From contig PBVT01000085.1 of the NCBI GenBank assembly GCA_002728755.1, positions 124,001 through 188,000 of the forward strand: 64,000 bases of DNA, written 5' to 3'. A model generated the notes under the pieces. The model had not been told where the DNA came from and ran no database searches. It was given only the letters and a program-made list of their open reading frames with translations. The stretch is from Myxococcales bacterium (GTDB lineage: Bacteria > Myxococcota_A > UBA9042 > UBA3505). How positions within the stretch are numbered: position 1 is the stretch's first letter; each line of letters opens with the position of its first letter. Position numbers and translations under genes: made by a program. This document shows, one piece after another, positions 11,001-19,026 of this stretch.

Positions 11001-11537
11001 TAGGGCGATACCATGGTAATTACGTCGTGGAACGGAAGCTACCCGTGCGATCGTTACGTCCTTGAAGCCGCCTTCTGGCAGTCCTTTCAGGTATACTATC
11101 GGGATGCGGTTTTTCGGTCCCGGTACTAGAAGATCCAGGATACCATCCCCGTCTATATCTTCCGCGATTACGGTCATGACCGTGTCATCGACAGCGTCGG
11201 AGGCGAGGGCCACTGGGTAATCCATTGGGACTTCATGGATTGCGATCGTTTCAAACGCTTCGCCCGTAGCTGGTACCGGGAGGATCGGTGCCATTACCTC
11301 CACCTGGTTTGGTGTCATACGGTACAGTCGAATCCCTTCGCCAGCTCGTTGAGGTCCGATACCCATTTGCCAATTCGGGTGACCGAACCAGATCGAAGGG
11401 GGAAGAGTTCGAATCGAGAAGGGGTCTTCCCATGTACCGGCTTCTACCCTTTGCGCTGGCAAGAAAAGGAGTAAGCCAGCAAGGATTGCAACGACGATGC
11501 GAGCAGAAATGGACTTGTGGGGATTCAGATCGCGCAT
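8085..11537 (-). CDS. Large exported FG-GAP/ASPIC protein with a C-terminal Gly-Cys anchor tail (paralog 2)
   Basis: About 1150 residues from the ATG at 11537, which gives a clean signal peptide (MRDLNPHK, hydrophobic core, VEAG). A TTG-started extension to 11588 is possible but would bury that signal. FG-GAP loops are visible (DIDGDGILD, DANADGHPD, DLDLDGRTD, DMDNDGRMD), followed by an ASPIC/UnbV-like domain (EWPSGYIQTVYQL) and Ig-like regions. The tail is SGCTTG, a hydrophobic helix and RLRPTLKR. The order of domains and many blocks (NAYRTKWGPVF, QGCFRGMVHVG) match the protein at 3169-6513, so the pair arose by duplication. No catalytic motif is seen. Probably secreted and anchored at the cell surface. 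Confidence 0.85.
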   Translation of the reverse strand: MRDLNPHKSISARIVVAILAGLLLFLPAQRVEAGTWEDPFSIRTLPPSIWFGHPNWQMGIGPQRAGEGIRLYRMTPNQVEVMAPILPVPATGEAFETIAIHEVPMDYPVALASDAVDDTVMTVIAEDIDGDGILDLLVPGPKNRIPIVYLKGLPEGGFKDVTIARVASVPRRNYHGIALWDANADGHPDVVAMGLGDLESGISFGTVTPPQTYVLFINDGHGFFRDFVTLPTVSNYPNAIVFFDMDGDNLAEAWSSNDLGFGDQRDNNLKTIDRNPGGLPIIEDIYPGMMNSDLGRMGMGFDIAHLYPGAPLFVHHTSIGSGVAHERDPETGKFNIVSGGYGSQSTFDKNAYRTKWGPVFVDLDLDGRTDLLEAGRGVGAAVIGLPDALTEGLLMFRFEEDGKFRAGEDTHGYLKTKRIRAVEPLDMDNDGRMDVIGWTVAGDPLLMMNTLPPLGHGISITLDSTVSAPRATGGTVHVTCGNELVPGGENAQDSTWTRYIKDCVMSQGCFRGMVHVGVGDCEGPLTTVVEWPSGYIQTVYQLPVDQGVTITEPDWFKVVSEPHSTEDLTIHIAPIQQNDDEPGCSEEPVNLHVITATETTVLPAPCDTELDIHIGSVPWPDIEPGSYFGIAAEVGGVVFSHRIRLQVPLEAPRANIQVAPSGLPAETPGYVWLKMDNDIEGDPPEITVMGAVATGDLQELEPNVYMLPVDLPAIDTPVHVRVHRGDVDYFDSVVGNTVTPCEIVKTRIQSVQDPEGDPAADNVEEQLIFQFIMEGPRCPTNDFELGATGSYTDGSGADTPEIRLRDSYIKVLVESLKEQELHLDMTTGGLGVLTFDQHLLPFPETPEQLLEELNPEGGWLYPMAFIQADGRDIAPVGFVVRTMDDKLITQVENYNITVECEGGVEQVYPYSYHLPALTMARLFVRAGTEPGDHLCEIMIAGQPTGITGYIQVDAALESPTVDADNTLLLVSPSGGGAMSVIVFPRDSAGNLIGSSTDISIFAVTGEVTTPLTYAGRGLFVGLYTPPEGFGQAQIQIHANGVDTGVGTDFLTYPAGGFRYWPVEKPEYEVPDIFFPEGKALNPIGISYPPIPPEAEEEEEPHQGSSAIKLAPMPEQASGCTTGPSPTGTIFFILLFWCGVTRLRPTLKRVS

Positions 11538-11597
11538 ATAGCCGTCATGGTTGCCGTGTTTGTGCCCAACAAAACCTACCAACTGCAACCGATAGAT

Positions 11598-11960
11598 TCA
11601 ACCACCGGCATCCATCTTCATTTGCCTGACCGTCCCACCGAACCCTTGTTTCTCCAGGGCTGGTACCAGCTCGTTTTTGCCCGCCTCGGAACATAGATGA
11701 CCGGAACCTCGAACATAGGCAACGCGCTCATTATAGATCACGTCGACAGCTCGCACTCCCCGAACAGAGCCCAGCGCGCGCTTTACTTTCGGTGGACAGG
11801 CCTGGTTACACATCATCTTTTCGACCGTAACCATCACTTCACAATATGGGGTGTCGCTCATGCGCTTCGGTGTAGGGCCAGTACAGCCCAGGACCATAGC
11901 GGCGATGGCTACGATAGCTGGGAGGAATCCTTTTATGATCTGCTTCATGCGCATTGTCAT
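11598..11960 (-). CDS. Lipoprotein carrying a heavy-metal-associated (HMA) domain
   Basis: 120 residues: a lipoprotein signal with lipobox VLGC (Cys26) and then one HMA-like ferredoxin fold. The metal site reads M-M-C-N-Q-A-C (Cys51, Cys55), i.e. CxxxC instead of the usual CxxC, followed by the family pattern VKRALGSVRGVRAVDVIY and a C-terminal LVPALEKQGFGG. Other Cys residues at 40 and about 90 could form a disulfide. Exported HMA lipoproteins are unusual; binding of copper, mercury or another soft metal outside the cytoplasm is inferred. Three in-frame ATGs (11960, 11954, 11948) make the exact start uncertain. It lies between the transglycosylase gene and the FG-GAP gene on the same strand. 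Confidence 0.75.
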   Translation of the reverse strand: MTMRMKQIIKGFLPAIVAIAAMVLGCTGPTPKRMSDTPYCEVMVTVEKMMCNQACPPKVKRALGSVRGVRAVDVIYNERVAYVRGSGHLCSEAGKNELVPALEKQGFGGTVRQMKMDAGG

Positions 11961-12005
11961 ATCGCAGGAAGACCAAGGCGTCGATATCTACCGACAGTCT
12001 CTGCC

Positions 12006-14300
12006 CTAGAATCGAAGTTTTCCTTTGGGGGATGGTAATCGCTCGGGCATGAGGAGCTTGGATAATAGAGCGTCTCTGTCGGAATCCGAGGCATATAACG
12101 TTGTGAATCGAACGATATGGTCGGTGACCTTACGAACATAGTTTCGACTCTCGTGCGCCCCGATCTCCTCGATGAACATATCCATGGGGAGCTTCCTATT
12201 GGATGGCATCGTCAAGTACTCGGCAAATCGAAGCGGACCACCATTATAGGCGGCGATGGCTAGGGTAATATTGCCATTGAATTCTGTGCGTAATGCGTCC
12301 AGATACCAGGCCGCCTGGCGTAGGGCGATCCCTGGTTCAAAGAGTTGGCTGGTATAGAACTCTCCCATGGGAAATCCCAGCTGTTGGCTTATTCGCCGAC
12401 CCGTCCTCGGCAGGATCTGCATAGGGCCGCGGGCACCAGCATGACTGGCGGCGAATTCTTTGTAGCGACTCTCTTGCAGCATATGTGAGATCAACCACCA
12501 GGGAGAAATGTCGTGTAACTCACCCGCGGCGGTTGCCAGGTCCAGATAGGCCGGTGGAAATACGACGCGCAAGGTGTCGTCGGCGAAACGGGTCATCTTC
12601 TGAACCCAGGCGATTTGCCGGAAACGAGCCTTCTTGGCCCGTTGTTTCCAACGATAACCCCAGCGCTCCAGCCAGAAATCCAAACCAGAGACAATCGTAT
12701 CGCGGTGACGCGAACCCATGTTTCGGATGAGTTTCTCCTCGACCTTATTCTGCTTTACAACATGCCGTGCAATGGATGGGAATCCAGCCGCAGCGACGCG
12801 TTGTACTTTGATGAGGGATCTACGCAGATTGTCATTTTTTGCGGTTCGGGCCCATACGGTCAGATCGGGTCGCTGAGGGAGCACTAAGGGGAAGCGGTTC
12901 GGATCGCGTGCTGGAATCGGTGAGCCACCAGAAAGCTGGGCTTGTAAAGTCGAACCCAGAAATCCGTAATAACTATAGGGGGCTGTCTGAAGCAGTCGTT
13001 TGAGGCTCTTTTGTGCTCGCGACTTCTTATTCTCCTTAAGGTAGGAGACAGCCATCCAGTACCGGGCTTTATCGGAAACAAGTAGCTTGGGGCTTTTCAG
13101 GAGGTCGGTCCAGATTGTTCGTGCCTGGGCATAATCGCCGCGGCGGAAATGAGACCAACCGTAGAACCAACGCCATTTCACGGCCTTGCCATAGGGGGCT
13201 TTGACGAATTTTTCCAGCTCTTTGGATGCGCTATCAAAATCGCCGTTTTGATGTAGAAGCCGTCCGATTTGATAGGTCGCACGCACCCGGTGATCACCGC
13301 GTGGCCATTTCTTTCGGTATCGTCGCATATGCCGGGAGCCTCGACGAAAGTTCCCAAGGTTTCCTTCCATAAGGCCTCGTCGATAGTAGGCTTCGGCGGC
13401 GAACTTTGTATTGGGACCTTTCTCTGCGGCTTCCAATTCCTTGTAGGCCACCGGATACTCTTTACGAAGTCGCATACGCATGGTGGCCATACGCAGTTGA
13501 GCCTCCTGACGGAGTTTACGGCCGGGGCCTTTGGCAATGCTCGCATAGGCGTCACTGGCAAGGTCGTAGGCTCGGTCTTCGTAGAGTTTACGAGCCCGCT
13601 TAAGCTGTTGTTTCGGGTTCAGTTGATTCAGATCGAACCGTTTGAGTGCGCGCCGCCCTTGAAACGTTCCTCCGTAGTGGATGATCAGGTGTCGTAATAC
13701 GGTCCCTTGCCGTCTCTTTGGTAGATAGGTGGCGAGAAGCTCTAAAACCGCGGGTTTGAATGCGATTGCCCCTTTCGAACCCTGACCTCTGAGATCATTC
13801 AATATGGAGATTCCTTCTGCGACACGACCAGGCGTCATACATAGACTCCTGGCTCTCTGAAACAGTGTCTCGTCGCGAAGAAGATCCGGCAGGTCTTTGG
13901 ATGTGAGTAATAGCTCTGTGGAGCGTAAGACCTGCTCGTGATCGTTTAAGGCGGCAGCACTACGCAACCACACCAGACGCACAACCTCCGAAAGATAGAG
14001 GGGAGGATTTTTTAGCAATGGACCGAGTGTCTCCAACGCTCTATCTGGTTGGCTTTTAGCAAGCAGTGCCCGCGCATGAAGAATACGAATCACGGGAGCA
14101 GTACCCTCGATACCCGTTGGATGCTGGATAAGAGGTCTGAGGATCTTTAATGCGCCGTCAGCATGCCCCACTCGTACATTTGCCGCAGCTTTGGCAAGGG
14201 TATCCCAAATATGGGTGGGTGCTGCACGACGAGGGCCGGCGATGACGGCCGATGTGGTGACGCTCAGAATAATGGTCAGTATGAGAACAGATTTTTTCAT
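12006..14300 (-). CDS. slt: Soluble lytic murein transglycosylase (Slt70-like)
   Basis: Cleaves the MurNAc-GlcNAc bond of peptidoglycan with formation of 1,6-anhydro-MurNAc, acting in the periplasm. The 764-residue protein starts with a signal peptide (MKKSVLILTIILSVTTSAVIA). Residues 30-560 are alpha-helical, TPR-like repeats rich in RALETLGPLL-type helices, matching the superhelical ring of Slt70. The catalytic SLT domain covers about 590-740, with the ES motif at Glu610 (MLQESRYKEFAASHAGARG), GPMQILP and AAYNGG. Strand and spacing (45 bp) suggest it may be co-transcribed with the HMA lipoprotein downstream. It is divergent from the dnaJ-like gene. Confidence 0.92.
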   Translation of the reverse strand: MKKSVLILTIILSVTTSAVIAGPRRAAPTHIWDTLAKAAANVRVGHADGALKILRPLIQHPTGIEGTAPVIRILHARALLAKSQPDRALETLGPLLKNPPLYLSEVVRLVWLRSAAALNDHEQVLRSTELLLTSKDLPDLLRDETLFQRARSLCMTPGRVAEGISILNDLRGQGSKGAIAFKPAVLELLATYLPKRRQGTVLRHLIIHYGGTFQGRRALKRFDLNQLNPKQQLKRARKLYEDRAYDLASDAYASIAKGPGRKLRQEAQLRMATMRMRLRKEYPVAYKELEAAEKGPNTKFAAEAYYRRGLMEGNLGNFRRGSRHMRRYRKKWPRGDHRVRATYQIGRLLHQNGDFDSASKELEKFVKAPYGKAVKWRWFYGWSHFRRGDYAQARTIWTDLLKSPKLLVSDKARYWMAVSYLKENKKSRAQKSLKRLLQTAPYSYYGFLGSTLQAQLSGGSPIPARDPNRFPLVLPQRPDLTVWARTAKNDNLRRSLIKVQRVAAAGFPSIARHVVKQNKVEEKLIRNMGSRHRDTIVSGLDFWLERWGYRWKQRAKKARFRQIAWVQKMTRFADDTLRVVFPPAYLDLATAAGELHDISPWWLISHMLQESRYKEFAASHAGARGPMQILPRTGRRISQQLGFPMGEFYTSQLFEPGIALRQAAWYLDALRTEFNGNITLAIAAYNGGPLRFAEYLTMPSNRKLPMDMFIEEIGAHESRNYVRKVTDHIVRFTTLYASDSDRDALLSKLLMPERLPSPKGKLRF

Positions 14301-14363
14301 TGAGAAAGGGCGGGGCTATGGTTGCTCAGTCAAGAAGTTCAGGGCAATCTTGTAATTAGGGGC

Positions 14364-14391
14364 TCGACCTTTTGAGGTTTGAACCTATATT
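14364..14391 (+). promoter_or_regulatory. Candidate promoter for the CbpA-like gene
   Basis: TCGACC (14364-14369) and TATATT (14386-14391) are separated by 16 bp. The inferred start near 14398 leaves a leader of about 55 nt before ATG 14454, which has AGG 7 nt upstream. The arms AGGTT/AACCT (14375-14386) form a small inverted repeat against the -10 box, a possible operator. No sigma-32 consensus was evident. Confidence 0.4.
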
Positions 14392-14453
14392 GAAACACAT
14401 CGGCTCAAAAGACTGTTCCCGTAGCGTGTAGTGGCACAAAATTCAGGCGACAA

Positions 14454-15350
14454 ATGTCGAACGACTATTATGAAACTCTGGGGGTCTCCAAATCGGCGGA
14501 CGCGGCCGAGATAAAGAAGGCCTATCGAGGCTTAGCCCGGAAGCTTCATCCCGACAAAAATCCTGACGATCCTACGGCTGCAGAGCGCTTTAAATCGGTG
14601 AACGAGGCGTACGCCGTATTGTCTGATCCGGCCCAGCGGCAGAAATATGATGCGATGGGTAGCGCTGCATTTCATGACCAGTTCAACGCCGATGAAGTGT
14701 TCCAGAACATGGATTTTAGCCAGATCTTTGCGGATCTTGGCTTGCACGGCTTTTCTCCAAACGTTGGTTTTGGAGGCAGAGGCTTCTCCGGTGGTCCACG
14801 TGGCCCACGTCGAAGGCAGCCCCCCCGGGGTCGTGATGTACAGCACACCCTTGAGATAGGATTCGAAGAGGCCATCCATGGAGCGTCACGATCGGTTCGC
14901 ATATCCCTGCCCGATGGCTCGTCTGATTCTGTCGATGTCCAGGTTCCTGCCGGGGTCGATAGTGGCCAGAAATTGCGCATTCGTGGGAGGGGGTATCCGG
15001 CGGGGCCGGGTGGTCCACGTGGCGATTTGTATCTCAAGGTGAAAGTTGCAGATCACCCTAGATTGAAGCGCCGGGGCCAGCAGATCGAGGTGGAAGCTCT
15101 TGTGCCGATTACGACGATGCTGCTCGGTGGAGAAGTCACCGTAGAAGGGCTGAGCGGACGCCATACTGTAAAGGTACCCGAGGGGACATCTCCGAACGCT
15201 CGTCTACGGCTTCGAGGTCATGGAGTGCCGGGTACGAAGAAGGGAGAGAAAGCAGGCGATCTCCACATCATCTTGAATGTAGATGTCCCAGCCGAACTCA
15301 CAGCGGAACAGAGAGAGGCGATAGAAGCCCTTCGTGAGACCGGCTTGTAG
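14454..15350 (+). CDS. cbpA: DnaJ-family co-chaperone, CbpA type (no zinc finger)
   Basis: 298 residues. The J domain (1-70) has the invariant HPD at 32-34 and stimulates DnaK ATPase. A Gly/Phe-rich segment follows (about 75-125, ending in [11 protein letters not shown]), and then two C-terminal substrate-binding domains (about 126-290; [48 protein letters not shown]). The CxxCxGxG zinc motifs of true DnaJ are absent, so it is the CbpA/DnaJ2 class. There is no DnaK or GrpE in the window. It stops 5 bp before the convergent amidohydrolase gene ends. Confidence 0.9.
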   Translation: MSNDYYETLGVSKSADAAEIKKAYRGLARKLHPDKNPDDPTAAERFKSVNEAYAVLSDPAQRQKYDAMGSAAFHDQFNADEVFQNMDFSQIFADLGLHGFSPNVGFGGRGFSGGPRGPRRRQPPRGRDVQHTLEIGFEEAIHGASRSVRISLPDGSSDSVDVQVPAGVDSGQKLRIRGRGYPAGPGGPRGDLYLKVKVADHPRLKRRGQQIEVEALVPITTMLLGGEVTVEGLSGRHTVKVPEGTSPNARLRLRGHGVPGTKKGEKAGDLHIILNVDVPAELTAEQREAIEALRETGL

Positions 15351-15355
15351 GCCGT

Positions 15356-16735
15356 CTAGACTGCTTGAAGTCCGATTCGCTTGGCGGTGCTTACCACACG
15401 TGCACGAACATCTTGTTCGCGGATACGGGTCAGGCCACCATTTTGAACAACCGGTTTTGCACCGACAAAGACTTCTCGAATAGCCGTCGGTTGAAGAGCG
15501 TACACGATGTTCCGAAGCAGGTGGACGTCCGGCTGTAGGGAAAGGTCGGCGAGATCGAGTGACACGAAATCCGCCAGGCGGCCCACCGCGATTTGTCCCG
15601 CATCGACGCCACATAGGTCGGCTCCACCTTCCGTCCCCAATCGAAACGCTGTGGGGGCGTCAAAAGCGCCACCATCCGTGGCGATCACCTTTTGCAGAAG
15701 GGCCGCCATACGCATCTCTTCAAAGACGCTCACCCGATTGTTGGAGCACCCACCATCACTACCAAGAGCTCCTCGCATACCCTTGGCGAGCATTGTACGT
15801 AATGGGGCGGCCCCATCACCAAGGAACATATTGCTACTGGGACAATGAAGGACTCCGGCCCCCACCTCCCCTAAGGCCGCAATATCTTCGTCGGGTAGAT
15901 ATACGCCGTGCACAATACATAGGTTTCCATTGAGGCATTCGATTTGTTGGAGGTACCCCACTGGCGTGGTCCCGGAATGCTCTCGGATTTCGTCGACTTC
16001 AAAAAGTTCCTCTGCAAGATGGAGGTGCCATGGAAGATCGAGCTCCGACGCAATACCTGCACCCCGTTGAATCATCTCCGCAGATGCTCCGTGTGGGGAA
16101 TGTGGTGCCGGAAGAACGGAGACATCCGCTGCAGATGAGAACATTGTATGGAGCTCTCGAAATGCCCTCTCGGCTTCATCAGGGCTTTCCTGAAAGCATT
16201 CTGGAGCGCCGTCCCAATCGTAGAAGGTTCGGGCTAGTACCAGTCGAATTCCTACGTCCCGAGCCGCTTGTACGACTGCCAGGTCTGTTTCGATCCCTTC
16301 ACCATGGACATAGAAGAAATCACAGACCGTTGTCACGCCCATGCGAGCCATTTCCGCAAAGGCGAGGAGGGCGCCCGTGTAGACTCCCTCTTTTCCGAGG
16401 TGTGGGGCGTATCGATACAGGGCTTCATCACGCCAGACGAGAAATGGGCGGTCGTCAGCCACACCGCGTAATAGAGACTGAAAGCTGTGATTGTGGGCGT
16501 TGATAGTTCCGGGAACCAGAATTCGGTCTCGTAGCCGAACCGTTCGGGCGTTCTTTGCTTCCTCTATCGTGTCACGGGGGCCGATTTGTTCAATACGGTC
16601 GTTATGGCAGAGAACTCCGTCCCCCCATACGATCTTCAGCCCTTCCTCCGAGTCCGGATCCGGAAGCAGCAAGGCGTCCGGTTCGAAGAAGACCTTCTCT
16701 TGTTCACCAGGCTCTACAGTGTTCGGACCGTCCAT
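15356..16735 (-). CDS. Metal-dependent amidohydrolase (deaminase superfamily, substrate unassigned)
   Basis: 459 residues of the AtzA/MtaD/HutF-like amidohydrolase group, TIM-barrel hydrolases that use one Zn or Fe. Metal ligands are visible as HxH in NAHNHSFQSLLRG, HLHLAEE, IVHGVYL and the Asp of LGSDGG. An N-terminal and a C-terminal beta segment (ALLLPDPD..., LADFVSLDL) complete the composite domain. The sequence FxVWRDEALYRYAPHL resembles formimidoylglutamate deiminase, while the metal region resembles S-adenosylhomocysteine or methylthioadenosine deaminases, so I do not assign a substrate. GGAG 8 nt before ATG 16735 supports the start. Cytoplasmic. mtnA (methionine salvage) is far away at 61.7 kb, so no operon argument links them. 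Confidence 0.85.
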   Translation of the reverse strand: MDGPNTVEPGEQEKVFFEPDALLLPDPDSEEGLKIVWGDGVLCHNDRIEQIGPRDTIEEAKNARTVRLRDRILVPGTINAHNHSFQSLLRGVADDRPFLVWRDEALYRYAPHLGKEGVYTGALLAFAEMARMGVTTVCDFFYVHGEGIETDLAVVQAARDVGIRLVLARTFYDWDGAPECFQESPDEAERAFRELHTMFSSAADVSVLPAPHSPHGASAEMIQRGAGIASELDLPWHLHLAEELFEVDEIREHSGTTPVGYLQQIECLNGNLCIVHGVYLPDEDIAALGEVGAGVLHCPSSNMFLGDGAAPLRTMLAKGMRGALGSDGGCSNNRVSVFEEMRMAALLQKVIATDGGAFDAPTAFRLGTEGGADLCGVDAGQIAVGRLADFVSLDLADLSLQPDVHLLRNIVYALQPTAIREVFVGAKPVVQNGGLTRIREQDVRARVVSTAKRIGLQAV

Positions 16736-16753
16736 TTATTTGTCTCCAACTAC

Positions 16754-16781
16754 TTGCTATCCGTACACTACGTCGTATCGT
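16754..16781 (+). promoter_or_regulatory. Weak candidate promoter for the gene at 16827
   Basis: TTGCTA (16754-16759) and TATCGT (16776-16781) with a 16-bp spacer, 4 of 6 matches each. The ATG at 16827 lies about 40 nt downstream of the inferred start and is preceded by AGGA. Consensus match only. Confidence 0.3.
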
Positions 16782-16826
16782 GAAGATTATGTGCAAGACA
16801 AGCAACCCTCGGTTAGGATCGTACCT

Positions 16827-17945
16827 ATGACCACGACAGATCGACCCGATACCCCGGTACTCCTTCGAGGAGATGTTCTCAACTGGTTGCGTCCAGAGTG
16901 CGTCTTACGGCCGACCACTAGTGCGATTAGTCGACGTGCACGAGTTGCGTTGCAAGCGGTTGACCTTGGTCGAGTTACCCTGTCGGAATCTTTTCTTCGA
17001 AATGTATTGGAGCGATTGGTGGAGCACCCCGCGCCATCGGAGTTGGATCAAATTGTTATGAGCTTGAAGGGAACGGGGCATCAAGAGGTCCCGTCCTGGC
17101 CTTATACGAACGCTGGAGAGTTTCTTGTACCGTTGCCACAAGAACGCCCAATCGTAAGTTGTACTGCGGCCGGGGTTCCCGGTGGTGCCCTGGCTGTATT
17201 GGCCGTAGAGGCTGGTGCGGAAGACGATGAGGATGGAGAGAGCCATCAGTGGAAACTGATCTGGTTTGATCGAACCTCGGCGATGGTCGAATCTGTGGTG
17301 ACCCTCGAGCGAGGCGTGAAGGGGCCTACACTGATGGCCCTTGGCTGTGAGGAAGAGGCACCGTTAGCCGTCATACATGGTGATCGTCTGATACGGTTTG
17401 ATGCGGCGGGACGACCGGATGTACGTGAAGTACCACTATTCGGTGGAGACAGTGGCATTGAAGTGACAGCGGCATGTCTGCACCCAGATACGGCAGAGCT
17501 GATTATCGCCTTATACGAGGATGATATTACCCATGTGTTGCGGGTTCGAGACGATGGGGTCCCTGTTCCGTTGATTCGGTATCCAGGTCAGATCAACAAT
17601 TTTGCAGTGGGCCCTGGGTTGATTGTTGGTCTGGGTTTGCGTGACATCATTACGGTGAATCTGGAAGCCGGACAGACCGCATTACGCGATCTACATCCAT
17701 ATTTTGCCGATCACCCATTCCAGGCGCGAAGTACTGCAATCGTCTGCCCCGATGGGGCAGTACTGGTGCAAGAAGGACGAAAGGTCTTACGACTTTCCTC
17801 TGATCTCCGACTGGTTGAGACCGAATTTCTTATGGACCGGAGCGAAGAAAGTCTCAGTATTGATGACTTCACCCTTATCCGTACGACGTTTTTCGCGGGC
17901 TCGTCCTATCTTCGAGTGACTACAGACGAATATCCCGTACCCTGA
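16827..17945 (+). CDS. Uncharacterised cytoplasmic protein, beta-rich, possibly propeller-like
   Basis: I chose ATG 16827 (372 residues, TTAGGA upstream) because a longer open frame from 16491 would run across the divergent amidohydrolase gene. There is no signal peptide or membrane segment. Residues 1-100 are mainly helical (SRRARVALQAVDLGRVTLSE). From about residue 110 on, short beta strands alternate with turns (WKLIWFDRTSAM, LAVIHGDRLIRFDAAGRP, VLRVRDDGVPVPL, DGAVLVQEGRKVLRLSSDL), like blades of a propeller, but no named family is recognised. It stops 9 bp from the convergent HEAT gene and starts 91 bp from the divergent amidohydrolase. Confidence 0.75.
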   Translation: MTTTDRPDTPVLLRGDVLNWLRPECVLRPTTSAISRRARVALQAVDLGRVTLSESFLRNVLERLVEHPAPSELDQIVMSLKGTGHQEVPSWPYTNAGEFLVPLPQERPIVSCTAAGVPGGALAVLAVEAGAEDDEDGESHQWKLIWFDRTSAMVESVVTLERGVKGPTLMALGCEEEAPLAVIHGDRLIRFDAAGRPDVREVPLFGGDSGIEVTAACLHPDTAELIIALYEDDITHVLRVRDDGVPVPLIRYPGQINNFAVGPGLIVGLGLRDIITVNLEAGQTALRDLHPYFADHPFQARSTAIVCPDGAVLVQEGRKVLRLSSDLRLVETEFLMDRSEESLSIDDFTLIRTTFFAGSSYLRVTTDEYPVP

Positions 17946-17954
17946 CGACGAGTC

Positions 17955-18875
17955 TCAGCTCTCCGGATCGTCCAGAGGGTCATTGTCGAATAGGCCCTGA
18001 ATGTCTTCATTCCCATCCCCGAGCTCCAGGGCGTCGAGGAATCTATCTTCGATATCTGGGATGACTTCTTCAAAGATGGCGTCAGGCATCATTTCGTGGA
18101 CCGCATTTTGAAGGTCGCGAGCTTTCTCCGGCGGAGGATCACATTGCATATATGCTTCAAGAGCAAACCCACGATTGGGATTTTCCTTATCCAGGACAAT
18201 CTTTCGTAGGAAGGGAAGCGCTGCACGAAGCTTCCACCATTCGACAGCTTTGATCGCTTCAAATTGGACGGCCAGCCGCGCGTCATCAAGGTGCTTGATA
18301 AGACGTTTACGGTAGAGTTTATCAAGACCACTGCGACCCATGGCGAATAGCGCACTCACCTGTGCGCTCTCTTCTGGGCGCTGGTACATTTTTTCCACCA
18401 ACTCGGCCACTTCGGGTCGGTAGGCGAACGATCCCAGAGCCTCAAGCCCTCGCCTTCGCACTTCCAGGTCCGTATCGTCAGAGCGGACGAGGGAGAAGAT
18501 ACGATCGTAGACATGGCGGGCAAGAGTGATGTCCTGGAGCTCCTCGGGAGTATAGGGGTCGGGCCGAAAATCGGCTTCCAGAACCCCTTCTTCACTCGCG
18601 GTATCAAGGAACCGTCCGAGTCCAATACAGACAAGGCCACGAGCATGGGAATCGGGCTCGTGCTCAAGAGTACGTTGAAGGAACGGAAGAACCCGCTTGT
18701 CTTGCCAGAATTCGACCAGGGCTCGGTATGCCTGTCCTCGGACGGTCGCAGAATCATCACGGCATAAGAACAGAAGTTCCCCTACCGGATCTTCGGATTC
18801 GGACAAGTACGCCTCAATCTCTTCAATTCGCGTGAGATTTTGCGATTCAGTTCGTTCGTTTCGTCGACTAACCAA
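17955..18875 (-). CDS. HEAT-repeat protein
   Basis: 306 residues from a TTG start at 18875, chosen because AAGGA lies 8 nt upstream and a good promoter (18904-18931) overlaps the alternative TTG at 18935. The protein is a run of paired helices with HEAT features: DDSATVRGQAYRALVEFW, EVRRRGLEALGSFAYRPEV, ARLAVQFEAIKAVEWW. These scaffolds bind proteins or, in the PBS-lyase branch, cofactors; no catalytic residues are seen. The C-terminus is acidic (DDPLDDPES). No signal peptide, so cytoplasmic. It is followed by the convergent unknown gene and preceded by lnt on the same strand, but its own promoter suggests separate transcription. Confidence 0.8.
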   Translation of the reverse strand: MVSRRNERTESQNLTRIEEIEAYLSESEDPVGELLFLCRDDSATVRGQAYRALVEFWQDKRVLPFLQRTLEHEPDSHARGLVCIGLGRFLDTASEEGVLEADFRPDPYTPEELQDITLARHVYDRIFSLVRSDDTDLEVRRRGLEALGSFAYRPEVAELVEKMYQRPEESAQVSALFAMGRSGLDKLYRKRLIKHLDDARLAVQFEAIKAVEWWKLRAALPFLRKIVLDKENPNRGFALEAYMQCDPPPEKARDLQNAVHEMMPDAIFEEVIPDIEDRFLDALELGDGNEDIQGLFDNDPLDDPES

Positions 18876-18903
18876 GAAATAGGTCCTTATGCAACGTTTG
18901 GGC

Positions 18904-18931
18904 GTTGTATCCAATGGGCTGATGGTGTCAA
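18904..18931 (-). promoter_or_regulatory. Candidate promoter of the HEAT-repeat gene
   Basis: On the minus strand a perfect TTGACA (18931-18926) is followed after 16 bp by TACAAC (18909-18904). The inferred start near 18897 gives a leader of about 22 nt that contains AAGGA before the TTG codon at 18875. The alternative TTG at 18935 would lie upstream of the transcript, which decides the start call. Confidence 0.5.
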
Positions 18932-19026
18932 TCAAAGCATGAGTAGCCCCTTTTATTTGGGTTCATCCTTGAGTAGACACAATTTTCCCCAGGGGACCTT
19001 TTTGGGCTATTTGCGGGTGCTACCGC

